NCBI RefSeq assembly: GCF_036785885.1
Contig: NC_092317.1
Span: 2,668,501 to 2,732,500, forward strand
Source: Coffea arabica
Taxonomy: Eukaryota > Streptophyta > Magnoliopsida > Gentianales > Rubiaceae
Length of the DNA stretch: 64,000 nt
Direction of reading: 5' to 3'
The position numbers and the translations under genes were made by a program. Positions 37,262 to 49,000 of the stretch are shown here, piece by piece. Within the stretch, counting starts at the first letter, position 1. The number at the start of each line of letters is the position of its first letter. The notes beneath the pieces are model-generated. The model saw only the letters and a program-made list of their open reading frames with translations. It had not been told where the DNA came from and made no database searches.

Positions 37262-38631
37262 AAGAAAAATGGCCAATTTCGTCCCTAAACATTTTTCTAG
37301 AATCGATTTAGTCTCTAACTTTTATTTTTGACCAATTTAATACATAAACTTATTTTCGGATCCAATTAAAATCTTCTAGGCGGCACTACCACCTAAAAGC
37401 AAATTGACTTCTAATTAAACAATTAAATAAGGATATTTTGGAAACTTTGGATTATCCCCTCTCTCCACTGCAAACATCCATCACCAGCCACCCACCTCCT
37501 TCTTCTCCCACCCTTCTTCTTCCACCTCTCTTTCCCTACCCTCTTTTCCCAATCTTTGAGTTTACATTATAATTGAGAAAATTGAAGAGGAAACCTGCAA
37601 ATGCTTTCTAGCTCAAGTAAAAATAGCATAAATATGCAAATTTTATCACATCTGCTACCATTATGGCTGATGGAGAAAAGAAGTCCCAACCATTTGCGCA
37701 ATCGTTGCTGGAGCATTTGTTAGCTACAATTGGTGCACTGTCATAATCATCAGTCCGCCCTTTTGCTGATGTCCACCCTCTGCTTTCATATTAATAGTTT
37801 AACAACTTTTGAAAATCATCTTAGTTTTTCTACAAATTTGCTGAAGATGTTTCGAATTTGTCAAATGCATTTCAAAGCAAATTGCTTGTGCTGTTGTAAG
37901 ACCCGATGGAACTGGTAGCTAGTAGAAAGGAGGTATCTATCAGTTGTTGGAATGCATTTTGAATTTATTGAATGCCTTTTCAATTGTTGGAATGGATGAT
38001 GTGAGGTGAATATTCTTGAGTAACTCTTACACGAGAACATATAAAAAAGTGAGATTTGGTCGCAGATTTGATTAGATTTCACTGGAGAAGGAAACGGGGT
38101 GTGGGGAAAGAGAGAGGGGTGAGAGGGTTGGGAGAGGAATGCTGGTGAAGGGGTTGTGAAGAGGTTGCAGAAGGGATAGTGAAGGGCAAGGGTGTAGAGG
38201 AAAGGGGAATGGCGTGCGTCAATGGGAAAGGGAGTGACTAAGGAAAGTAGTCGACAGAGGAGACGAACGGAGGAGAGGCGGTGGTGGTGGCGGCGGCAAC
38301 AGTGGCAAGGAGAGGTGAGGTAGGGGAATGGTTAAGAAGTTAATTAAAAATTTTAAAAACACCTTTAAAAAGTTTTAAATTTTAAAAATACCTAAAATAC
38401 TATTAATTTTTTTAATGTACTCAGTTTAATTACAATTCATACCTGAAGTTTCCAAAATATCCTTAATTAACTGTTAAATTAGAAATCCAATTGCTTTTTG
38501 GTGGTGGCACCACCGCAAAGGAACTTAATTGGATCCAAAAGTAAGTTTATGTATTAAATTGGTCAAAAATAAAAATTAGGGATTAAATCGATTCTAGAAA
38601 AAAATTTAGAAACGAAATTGGCCACTTTCCC
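37262..38631. mobile_element. MULE with about 190-bp TIRs and foreign-looking core (Pack-MULE candidate)
   Basis: The left arm begins AAGAAAAATGGCCAATTTCG and the right arm reads GGGAAAGTGGCCAATTTCG on the other strand. Pairing continues through TTCTAGAATCGATTTA, GGATCCAATTAA and AAGGATATTTTGGAAACTT. The flanking 9-bp direct repeat is TTCAAACAT (37253-37261 and 38632-38640). The core is richer in G/C than the arms, with a CT-rich stretch at 37450-37560, an ATG-led frame starting MADGEKKSQPF at 37664 and a purine-rich stretch at 38090-38330, as if host DNA had been captured. No transposase is present. Confidence 0.75.
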
Positions 38632-38655
38632 TTCAAACATATTAATAAATTTTGA

Positions 38656-39130
38656 TTCTATGTTGTATTTGCCTTTTTGGGTCCGCCGGTGTAAATTTTG
38701 TGCTTTCACACTCTTTTACACAAAGCATTTACGTGTACGCCGGCTTCTGGTTATGACCAAATTCATGGTCACCGGATGGTAAGGTAAGCTTGCAAGTGCT
38801 ACCCCCCCCCCTCCCCCCTCCTCTTTTTTCAAGGGAAAAAAAATCATAAGAATCTAACAATTGAAAAACCTGCTGAACCTTTCAGACTATCTCCTTTAAA
38901 CTTGACTTTCGGACAATAAAAGGCCAAGCTCATAAATTGCATGATTACAGAGAGAAAGAAACTAGTTCCTAATCTACTAATTACGTAAGCGTCCCTGGTG
39001 TAAATTCGAGGAGAATAATCCCAATATGATAGAAGAGAGAGAGAGAGAGAGAAGTTCTAATGGTAGTAATGAGTGACGACTTATGAGTTATGACCCCAAT
39101 AAGGTAGATATTAAAGGCTGCAAGATTAAG
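38656..39130. other. Intergenic downstream of the thionin-like gene
   Basis: No gene. Contains a poly-C tract near 38803-38819 and a (GA)n run at 39034-39052. Confidence 0.5.
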
Positions 39131-39571
39131 CTAAGGTAATGACCAACTCTTGGTGCAAGTCTTCGAGCAGGAACCGACGCAGTCATCCATTTTATCTCCA
39201 TCTAAAAGAATAAACAAGAATCAGAGCTATAAATAATCTGTGCATGAATGTGTGTGTGTGAGAAATAGAGAAATACATAACTTACTTGGTTTGCCTTTTG
39301 AGCTTATGCTTGAGCAAATGGAGACGGCACAGCCAAGCTTGCAGAAGTTGACGTTATCTTTTTGATCCTCACGAAGATCATTCTGGGATTCCGGAAAGAT
39401 GCAATCTTTCAAGCAGTGGGTGGAGCAGGAACAAAGAGTCTGAGACGGCTCAATCATGCAGAAAATAAAGCATTTGGCATAGCAGTCCTTGAAAGAAGCA
39501 GCAGACTGCCCCACAAGCAACCCCAGAACCACAACCATCACAACAAGTGCCCTCTTCTTCCTGGCCTCCAT
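39131..39571 (-). CDS. Small secreted cysteine-rich thionin-like protein, 118 aa, two exons
   Basis: Exon 1 is 39571-39286 and exon 2 is 39201-39131. The CCAA|GTAAG donor and TTTTAG acceptor keep the frame, and the model stops at TAG 39133-39131. The first 25 or so residues form a signal peptide (basic MEARKKRA start, then a run of V/L/G ending near GQSAAS). The mature part is cysteine-rich with motifs DCYAKCF, LCSCSTHCLKDC, FCKLGC and DDCVGSC, matching the plant thionin-like (thionin-like protein 2) group. This group is probably extracellular, but its activity is mostly untested. Start: ATG 39571-39569; the frame upstream has only a TTG. A TATA box at 39668-39675 supports a short leader. It stands alone between repeats. 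The second exon is too short to have been found as an open frame. Confidence 0.85.
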
Positions 39572-39667
39572 TTTCTCACTGTTCAAAAAAGATATCTTTG
39601 GCCTATAGAATTCTGTTCAACTCTACATCTATTGCAGCTCGGGTGGTGTCTGAAATCTGAATGGGGG

Positions 39668-39675
39668 TTTATATA
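39668..39675 (-). promoter_or_regulatory. TATA box of the thionin-like gene
   Basis: TATATAAA on the minus strand in the context GGGCTATATAAACCCC, about 97 bp before the ATG. Strong consensus and sensible spacing for a short 5' leader. Confidence 0.7.
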
Positions 39676-39679
39676 GCCC

Positions 39680-40483
39680 GTGCGTCCATACTGCTCCATG
39701 CATGAACCCGTTTCATTAGTACCGTGACAAGGAATTTCCCCTTTTGAAACATTGTCAGTACTGCAAGCTGCTTCTAGTTTGAGGTCACGATACCACGAGT
39801 TCTCTTTACCATACGGCGGGATTGTATATTTCCTAAACAAATCCCCTCGATAAATAATAATTTAGTCATTTAAGATCAACATGTGAATGTTTCTTGTCCT
39901 TGTCTCCATGGACTGCTGAAATCCAAATGGACAGGCACTTGGCGCTCGCTCAAATTAGAGTTCTGACATGGAAACCAAAACCACTTCCAGTTATTACAAA
40001 CTTGGTAAGCATTTTTCCTGTCCTAGTTTTTGCTGTAACTATGTCAAAGAAAAAGTTCACATTAACTTAATTCATATAGAAGATTCTGATGTGGAAATGC
40101 GTAACAATAGAAATAATGGTATCAATTTGAAAATTCACTACTGTTAAGAAACTCATATTACTAGCCCACATAAACCAAAATTGTCAAAGACTAATTTTGA
40201 TAACATTAACATTTCATTGATGAATGTTTAGAAATTAGCCTTGGGAGGAGTGAGCTAGCGATGGATCAGGAGGCTTCACTTTGATGTGCTTCCAAATTTC
40301 TTTGCAGGAGAGAACTGATTAGTCCCACAGATTCAGCAACAGCAGCACAAGTGGATGACCATTTTTCACTTTATTATTATTTTTTTAAAAAGAAAACTGG
40401 AACTTAACGACCACACAATGGGCTGCAGTGTCTTTGTAGTGATGCATATGCCAAAATTTGTGCATTATTACCTTATCTCTTGG
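39680..40483. other. Upstream region of the thionin-like gene, no other gene
   Basis: Promoter-side DNA of unknown content. I see no reading frame, RNA gene or element end. Confidence 0.45.
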
Positions 40484-40547
40484 GCCATTGGCTCAGTGGC
40501 CACCACCTAGTTGGTGAACCTTGCCTCCTATAAAAAATGTCACATTT
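40484..40547 (+). mobile_element. SINE 5' fragment
   Basis: GCCATTGGCTCAGTGGCCACC is a good A-box context and resembles the start of the next SINE (GCCACTGGCCATTTGGTCC). It breaks off after about 60 bp in a short A-run, just before that SINE's target duplication. Confidence 0.4.
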
Positions 40548-40793
40548 AAGTGGCTTGTTTCGCCACTGGCCATTTGGTCCGGTGGTCATCACCATTAAAG
40601 GTGATGCCGGAGGTCAGGGGTTCAATCCCTGCCTCCCACAAATTTGCCACACTTTGTGGCGGTCTTAATTGACCTTCATCGATGGAGTCTGTACTCACAT
40701 CGAACCCCCTCCCCTTCCCCTTAGACTAGCCTAGATTAGGTTATAGGACATCTATCGTTTCGATAAAAAAAAAAAAAAAAAGTGGCTTGTTTC
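40548..40793 (+). mobile_element. Full SINE with 14-bp target duplication, copy 3
   Basis: A direct repeat AAGTGGCTTGTTTC (40548-40561 and 40780-40793) flanks a body of about 218 bp with B box GGTTCAATCCC (40619-40629) and the 3' end CCTAGATTAGG...TATCGTTTCGAT, then about 17 A. This is the clearest member of the window's SINE family and defines its ends. Confidence 0.85.
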
Positions 40794-40799
40794 CAAAAT

Positions 40800-40935
40800 A
40801 ATTCAGACGGGTGTGCTGTGCACCCGTCTGGTCCGGTGGTGATTCAGTCCTCTCCAATTATTTCTGGGCCTGCTTAGATCCGCCCCCTTCCCCTTAGTGT
40901 AGAATAAATTAGGTTTATCGTCTCTGAAAAATCTT
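40800..40935 (+). mobile_element. Shortened SINE, copy 4, with 10-bp hairpin at its start
   Basis: Contains TCTGGTCCGGTGGTGATT (A-box part), then CCCCTTCCCCTTAGTGTAG and ends TTTATCGTCTCTGAAAAA, as in copy 3 but without a B box. Its left edge lies in a perfect inverted repeat, CAGACGGGTG / CACCCGTCTG, at about 40806-40832. Confidence 0.55.
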
Positions 40936-41595
40936 AGGCATAAATTTTCTTTTCACGGGTGCTCTTAGCTTTCCGAGACAAAGGACAAAAGAAAATGCTC
41001 ATGCTAGCAGTTGGTAGTACTAGAAGTGCCTTCCATGCTGGCCTGTGATTTGGACCGTAAAAAATGGTATAATAATATAGTCAAAAGTTCAGATACAGGA
41101 TTAGGAGCAAGCGTGAACATTTAATTGAAATTATAATGTTAATAAGAATGTGAGATGAATAAACCATCTTTAGTACTCCACATAAAAAACTAGAGGCCTT
41201 CTTGAATACATATTTGGCCCTGAAAATTTGATCGAAAGGAGGGATAAGAGGGGAAGGTATTGTGCTAATGTACATGTAATAAATTCGTGAAAGCTTCTAG
41301 CATTGAATTGCAAATCATCAAAGTTTTGCTTAATCTCGGTTCAGGCTGAAGTAACTAAAGGAAAATCAGGGTGCCGCTTTCGCCTTTGCTCGTAATATTT
41401 CACCTTAATTGTTGGGCCAAGTATTTTCCAAAAAACTGGGCCAAGTCCAAAATTTAGTCCATAAGGTGCATAGTTATATCCGAACTATAATCCGTCTTAA
41501 CTAGCTTTTGTTATGGTTAGGATGGGAACTGATAGAGGCCCGTGATGAACGGATTCCCTCGTCAAAGAACCAGCCACTCATTTCTTAAACAAAGT
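40936..41595. other. Intergenic, nothing recognised
   Basis: No gene or repeat end assigned. Confidence 0.5.
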
Positions 41596-42333
41596 GATGA
41601 AACTTCAGTGGGCTTGAGTTGCAAAATGCTAAGAGCTTGTTTGGATTGTGATTTTTTTGTAGAAATTTTTTTTGAAATATTCTTTTGCCATATATTTTCA
41701 ATCACATTTTTATATCTAATCTTTTAGACACCTCGGTTCAGTATTTGCTAGCGTTTGACATTCATTAATATTTTGAGCTGGACTTTAATAACAAAAATTT
41801 ACATAAGAAGGAATCAAATTACTCAAGTTTAAGCAATAAAAAAAAGCCTTTTGAGCACTAAAACTTCAATTTGTATGCTTTTTGATCACTAAATTATTTT
41901 TCGCTTTGAGTTGCCTACTTGATTCCCTAATAATTTTCCTCATTCCATTCTTTTTCCTTTGAAATTATATGATTTTTCACGCATTTGACTCAAATAATCT
42001 TGAAAATTAACAAAATTCATAAATCTAACAACAAAATGTGATGAAATAACGCTTAGTCCATTGCTTGTGTAATTTGAATAGATTATTTTAATGCAATGAA
42101 TAAAATATATACAGGCTCTAGTGGGTAGTGAGAGGATTAACTTGGAGTGAGTTTGGATATGAAATTGTTTGGGATAAATTTTTTTAAAAAATATTATAAC
42201 ATTTTTTCGACATGATGTATATGACGTGAAGATGTGATTGAAAAAAAAAAGTGATTGAAAAATATTTATATGACTCAATCAAATAAATTTTTGCAAATAA
42301 TATACCATTCAAATATATTAATAAGTTTTTATT
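41596..42333. repeat. Duplicated segment, copy B (empty-site copy)
   Basis: Homologous to copy A at 35135-38655 but without the two MULE insertions. At the matching points it reads AAATAATATACCATTCAAAT, with one copy each of the AATAATATA and TTCAAA(C/T)AT target sequences. It serves as an internal reference for both insertions. Confidence 0.75.
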
Positions 42334-42343
42334 CAAACACCAA

Positions 42344-42537
42344 GGTCCTGTTTGGCAAGTGAGTTTATTGTAACTTATTGTAGAAGTTTTTAAAAATTTT
42401 TTTGAAGTGTTTTTTTTTTTTGAATATTTTGAAGTGTATAGTTTAAAAATTTTGAAAAGTTTCTTGAGATTATTATAGTTAAATTTAAAAAACTTGTAAC
42501 AGATAAATTTGACAAAAAACTTATCTGCCAAACACTA
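42344..42537. mobile_element. MITE, about 194 bp, CCTGTTTGGCA-ended
   Basis: The left end GGTCCTGTTTGGCAAGTGAG is mirrored by CTTATCTGCCAAACACT, with poly-T and GAAGTGTATAGTTTAAAAAT inside. The ends and subterminal phrases make it a small relative of the GGGCCTGTTTGG elements at 7-11 kb and of the fragment at 31.1 kb. Confidence 0.6.
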
Positions 42538-42790
42538 ACACTATACGTGTAGAAATAGTGAAAATACTAAGAAAATTTTTTACTACCTCGCAAGGCTGTG
42601 TTCGATTCGGACACCATCACCGTTTGTTAATAGGCAAAAGGATAGAGAAATCCACGCTCACACGCACCCATGTGAGTTAGAAATCGAATTAAGTTGGAAA
42701 TCGAAACGTCATCACCTACTCTCCTTTTTTTCCTTCTCTCGTTTACTCCCCAACTATTCTCGGATTGCTGCCATTGACGACAACACCTCC

Positions 42791-42798
42791 TATAAAAA
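42791..42798 (+). promoter_or_regulatory. TATA box of the Barentsz/MLN51-like gene
   Basis: TATAAAAA in CTCCTATAAAAAGAAA, about 290 bp upstream of the ATG at 43088. A leader of about 260 nt with GGGTTTTCC and CCCTAA phrases would follow. Supported by consensus and position only. Confidence 0.45.
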
Positions 42799-43087
42799 GA
42801 AAATCCAAAACAATATTAGAAATAAATCCAATATTCCTTTTCTTTTCTTTCCATTATTTTCCTCCCAAATAGAGGGGAAAAAAATTTCTAGGGTTTTCCG
42901 CACCCTGACCTAACCCCCACCCTCCAATTCCCAAGATTTTACCCCCAGAGAACCCTAATTTTTAACTTAATTCGATTTTATTGAGCTTTAATTGTTCGAG
43001 GAGGGTTTGAACTTTTTCGTTGGATTGCATTGTTCTGGATTTTGAGTGAGGAGTTAGGACTATTTTTTTTCCTGAGTATTTGAAGAG

Positions 43088-46000
43088 ATGGCAGAGGCAG
43101 CGAAAGAAGAAGAGGTGGAGTACGAGAGCGATCCGGAGGAGACGAAGCTGTCGTTGAAGATGCGGAGGAGGGAGGCGAGCGATGATGAGGAGGAAGAGGG
43201 TGGAGATGGGGAGGATAGCGAGAGGGGAGAGGCCTTTAAGCCGCGTAGGAGAATCGTTGACTCCGACGTTGAGTCGGACGGTCAAGGGGCTGCGGCAGAA
43301 TACGAGGACGAAGAGGAGGAGGAGGAGGACTATGGCGAGGAGGAAGAGGATGAATTAATTGACGAGGAAGACTACGCGGAGGAGGATGAGGTGTATGTGG
43401 AAGAGAGAAGGGGTGAAATTGGAGAAGTTGAGGCGGTGGGGAAGGAGGCTGAGGCGCAGGTGGACGGACGAAAAGAAAGCCGTGAGGACAGAGTGGGACC
43501 CAAGTCAATTGAAGGGCTACAAGGATCCATTGACGATGGTCATTTTGAAGACGGTGCAAACGAGAATCAGCAGGGGGAAGAGATGGGGGAAGAGATAGGG
43601 GACGAGGGGGAGAAGAAAGAGATCGAGCCATATGCTGTACCTACTGCTGGGGCTTTTTATATGCATGATGACAGGTTTCGCGACAATGCTGGTGGAAGAA
43701 ACAGGTACCAATGCTGATGGTATATCTAATTAGTTGGATTGCTGCAGTATTTGTTTTGATTTTGATTGATTTAATTAGCGTTGAAATCTGGTTTGTGAAA
43801 TCAGATGAAATATTTCTGCGCGTGAATGACATTTAGTTCAATTCAAGGGGCATTCTGTTTGGTCTCGGTGCAATATATGCAAATTTACATGGACAAACAT
43901 ATTTAGGGAAAATTAACCGCCCGGTAGGAATTGTGGTTTTGCTGCATCTTGAAGCATTTTTGTTTCTTAATTCGTTGTTACTTTGCTTGAGAATGTGGAG
44001 TAATTTGAGCTGTATTCTTTTATCTTCATTAGGAAATGTAATTCGGATATGATGCTGTGGCAGTCTTCATATTCCCCCCCTTTTTTTGGTGTGTGTGTGT
44101 GTATTCTTTTTCCCTTTAATCACTGATTCTAGTGAAAGTGGCCCAGAAATTTTAGGACGCTGTTCGGTAATTATTGTTAGTACCCAATCTCTGTTTATTC
44201 GCTGAAGCAACCCAGAAACTCAGAAGTGCCAAGTTATGGGCTTTCAACATTGACCTAGTCTCTTAGGTGCTGCTTTTCTTTCATTAACTTTTTAGCCTTT
44301 GTATTAACTGTCATGGACAACCAAACATGGTCATAATATAATAGTAGAACATATTAAGCAGTTAAATGTTGTGACCTTCTTCAATGTTGAATGTGTTTGG
44401 TCAACCATGAAAAATTTATGGGCAGGCAGGTTCACGAAGATTTATCCAAAACTAAGATAGCTAGGACTAAGGCTAGCTGTGGTGCATACGTGTTATTCTC
44501 TTGCTTTGCTTCTTTTCATGAACTGCGTATTTGCTCAAGGTGCTAGGAAACAGTGTTTACTGACAGGCCATTTAAGATAGTTGATCAAGTAAGTTCTTGT
44601 GTATCCTATATCCAAATATACTATGGTTCATTCTTCTGAACTTTAACTTACATCTTAAGTACTTTTTTTTTTTTTTTTTTATCTTTTTGGCACTTCACTC
44701 TTGCATGAGTATTATGAACCTTGGAAATAATTTAGAGACATGCACATAATGGATGTATGCCATAACTATGACAGAACTGGATATTGTGTTTCCTGTTTTA
44801 AGTGGTTGATGAGATCTATATGTTGAGCTCTTTTAATGTTTTGTGCAAATAGTATGACACTTTAAATGCTCTGTGGACTTTTTTTATGCTCCCCTCCCCC
44901 CAACAAACACAAACAAATACACACATGCGTGCACACACACTTAATCTGTCTCCTTGAAACACTTGTATTTGCGTAGAAACATAAATGCACTCTCGGTTAC
45001 ACAATTTGAATTCTTTTGTTATGGTTTTATTTGGCATATGAATGCAAGTACTTTTGTGAAACTAATTGATTTTGTAATTTCTGCTTTTGCTTCTTTAGGC
45101 GGACTTTTGGTGGTAGAAAATTGTGGGAATCAAAGGATGACAAGAAATGGGGTCATGACAAGTTTGAGGAGTTGACTATGCAGGAAAGGCATTTTGATGA
45201 GGTGAGTGGTTTTTTTTTGGCGGTTCTTCATCATATTTTACTGTGAATTTGGCTTAAATTTCTATCGGGTTTATTTTTGCTGTTAGTTTTTCTGTCGGTT
45301 TGATACACATTGTATTATACTTTTTCAGGGTCGGAGGAATTCAAGAGGGAGATATCGAGGTCGAGGTAGGAAACGAGGTGCAGAACGGGGCGGATATGTA
45401 AGAGGAAGCAGGCCAAGGGCATATAACACTAATAGCAATCAAAATAAGAATAACAATCAGAATAATGCGCTGAAAAGTGTGAGGGGACGAGGACCTAGAA
45501 GGTATCAGCCATCTTTTAAGAGCAACGACGAAGTGCGTCCTGCCCTTAACCAACAGTGAGTAGCTGTATTTTGGGATCTCTATTTTTTTTTTTTTAGTAG
45601 TTAGTTTCTTCTTCTTGTTTCAGCATATTGAGGAACAGATTTTTTCCTTTTCTGTTTATAGGTCTGGAAAGATAGCTGAGAAACCATTGAATGCTAATGC
45701 TGGGAGAGTATCTGCACCTGCATCAAATGTGGAATCTGAAGTAGCTCCTGCTAAAAAACATGTTTTTGCCTCAAGTTTGAATTCAGCTTCACCTCCATTT
45801 TATCCCTCTGCCTCTACCTCTAGCTCTAAAGAGATTGCTGTAACGCAGAAGAGGGATTTACAACCTGGGACAAATAACCGTCGGATCCATCCTGTTGTGG
45901 ATGAAAATTTTTCTACAGCACAATCCAGTGCAGTCCAACGAGGAAAGAGTGTAGTTGATTCTATTGGCATGGATAAACTTTACATCAATGATTCAATTGC

Positions 46001-49000
46001 CACAGTTGCTGGGAAATCTTCAACCACTTTGCAGTTTCCACCAGGATCCTCATCAATGAGTTCTAGTCAGTCTCCGCAGCTGAGGGCTCAAGGTAGAGGA
46101 ATAAATAACTTGCCCCAAGTGACCTACCAATCAACAGGGCCAAATAGCCAGGGCAATAGAATCTCTCCCCCGTCCCAGGTCCATACTACTACTCAGCGGA
46201 ATCCTGTTCAAAACCGAGGACAACCATCTCTGCAAACTTCTGGTCAGCAGTTGGCTCAGAATCCAGGAGGTGGATCTCAAGATTCTTCTCCAAAAGCAGT
46301 TATTAACAAAAGCTCTTTTGAATCAGCAGAGACAGAACCTCTTTCAGAATCAAACAAGTCTAAGGCTGCATTGATGGCAAAAGGAAAAGGCAGTGTTCAG
46401 GGTAGTGGACGGGGATCCTTTTTGTATGGTGGAGCTCAAGTTATTGGGGCTTCTGGCAACCTAGGAAGTGGTCCTGGAGATCAAAATTTCCCTGCCTTCT
46501 TGCCATGTAATAGTTTTGAGTCTATCTACTTGGTGAACTGAACTGAGTTGGCCTTCTTTTTGGTAGACTTGCAATGGTTTTGGAGATCTTTAGCAATAAT
46601 TTTCCGTATTTCATTTTATTTTATCTACTTGATCAGAATGTTCTACTTTTTGCTTTTGATGAGATTTATACAATTTTTTAAATTCAGCTTGTTGTCTAAA
46701 ATGCTTCTGGTTAATGGAAAATGCAGTTATGCAATTTGGGGGCCAGCGTCCAGGTGGTATTGGAGTTCCTGCTGTTGGCATGGCCTTCCCGGGATATGTT
46801 GCCCAACCCCAAATTGGTGGTTTAGGGAATTCTGAGATGACTTGGTAATCATTTTTCTCAACGTTTTCATCTGAGTATTAATTTTCCTACTAAAAATCTC
46901 AGAGATTTGAATGTGTGTTCTTTTGGCTTCTAAGTTCCAACATATTGAGTATGATTTTCTATTTTTTCGTCTATTTGATTTCGAAACGGGAATCAATTTC
47001 CTGCACACTACTTATGACCAGCAATTGACATATGAATTAGGACTATGCTTGTGGATACTATGCTGATTCTGGTGTTAACCTATTGACTTTATACTAGTGC
47101 AATCTTGATTACAAAGCTAGCCTTATTGTGAGATAAAAAAGGAGAGTTTCACTTCCTTGTTAACAGCTTGAAAATTATTTTGCAAGATTAGTATTGAAAC
47201 CTCTATAATTCAGTGAGCGTTTAATGCAATAGGGAGAGTTATGAGATGAATTAATTATTTTGGTTGGAGCAGTTCTGACCAAACACTTGAATGGTCACCG
47301 GGGGCACAAAGTGTTTGTTAAATAAAGCTTTGAACAGGTGACTTGGAAGTGATTACAGTTGTTCTAAACAATTAGTGAATGGAAGAATATGGTCAGAGCT
47401 ACAATCCCCCCTAGGTAATCTTGTAATGCTTCCTTTGAAATGAAAAAAGTTTAGCCTTCTTTTCCTTTCTCCGTTAATTGCTTCCTCTCTAAATTTTTCA
47501 TCTTGACTTTAGCCTTTGGATGGTTATCTGAAAGAAACCATCAAGAGTTAGATACTCTCAAATTGTAGTCTGTATTGAAAATCATTGGTCCTGTCTGTTT
47601 TTGGAATTTAGTATTAGAAATTGGCTTGGAAGCAGTGCAGAATCTAGTCAGGAAAGAGTTGTGTTTTATTTTTTCCCTTGAAAAGATGATATTTGGACTC
47701 TGGGCACTGTGGTTTTTGGGAAGGTAGAAGGTAGGATGCTTTGAAGCAATTAGCCTTTCAGATGGTGTTAGTTGTTTATAGTGGCAGATAGGACTTGTAA
47801 GGATTGATTCTCTAAAGATCAAGCAATAATGGAGATGATGATGTATCATTGTGATGACAACAAGATGGATTGGATATGGGTACTGAGGTATTTGTAGACC
47901 CACCTCTTTAGGATGGCCCCCATGCCACTGTAACCAGGGGTTGGAACAGAGCAATAAAGGTTAGAAGAGCTAGTTTGGTTTTTGTTGGGACAAAGATTTT
48001 CATTTGCGACACACAACTACAAGTCCCATTGTCCGTTGTAGTTCAATAGACTACCACTAGTGTTCTTCAGGATGGCAATATCTTTCTTTTCTGTTGTATG
48101 GACCTCTGCAATGAACTTCTGATTAGCATTTGAAGTAGAATTTCAAGCTTGTTTTGTTCGTGTAATCTGATTCCTTGGTTTCTTTCCTAAAAACGTTGCA
48201 TTGTGTGTGAATTTTCAGTTAGGTTTCTAAAATAATAAGGCTGACAATTTTTCCATTGTTCTCAGGCTACCTGTTTTGGCTGGTGCTGCCGGAGCTTTGG
48301 GTGCTTCTTATTGCTCGCCATATCTTGCTATGGATGGCTCTTATCATGCACGCCCATCTGGACAGGCATCTTCACCGGCTGCTGCTTCAATGTCAGTAGA
48401 GTAACCAGATATTCATCTTTTTTCAATTGTATATGCACAGCTGTCTTCACCTCATGATAATACGTTAAGATTATTCTTGAATATGCTGTTTTTGTGATAT
48501 TATTGGCTTCATCCATCGACTTTACAGTTTATCACTGTAGTGTATTTTGTTTGTTAGTGCAAATATGTTTTTGACCTTATTGAGATTGGTCAAAATGCTA
48601 TTACCAGTGTAGCATCCTTCTTGTCTGTTATTTGAGATGTGTCAGTAGGCTATCCAGCTTTCTTTAGTTGAATTACGACCTGTGGACGTACTTTTTCCTG
48701 GTAGTTTGTGATATTTTATGCTTTGTAAATGATCTTATCAATGCTTCGGTGGCCTATTAACTTTTTACTTTTTAGCTGATTTCTTTCAGTAAATAGATGA
48801 CAGTAAATCCTGATTTTTTCTTGGTATTCAGTGCTTGATACAGGTTTTACTTTTTTTTTTTTTTTTTTTTTGGTTAACCTGATTCTTACTATTCAATTGC
48901 AGCAAAGAAAATAATGCTGACAAGCCCAATAACGAATGGAATCCCTCACAGAGGCCTGGTAAGATACAATTGCTGCTTTTTTATTGCCTGCGGGGTTTGT

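Larger units (their letters stand above)
35135..38655. repeat. Duplicated segment, copy A (interrupted by two MULEs)
   Basis: Matches 41596-42333 along its length: GATGAAACTTCA.TGGGCTTGAGTT at the left, GATTCCCTAATAATTTT, AAATCTAACAACAAA and TTTGGATATGAAATT in the middle, and ATTAATAA.TTTT.ATTC at the right. Copy A has about 190 extra bases (35535-35724) and two transposon insertions (36101-37240 and 37262-38631). No coding capacity is evident. Confidence 0.75.

Noticed and set aside
43236..43631. 131-codon frame antisense to Barentsz exon 1
   Set aside because: It is the complement of the acidic E/D-rich exon, giving P/S/R-rich low-complexity protein.
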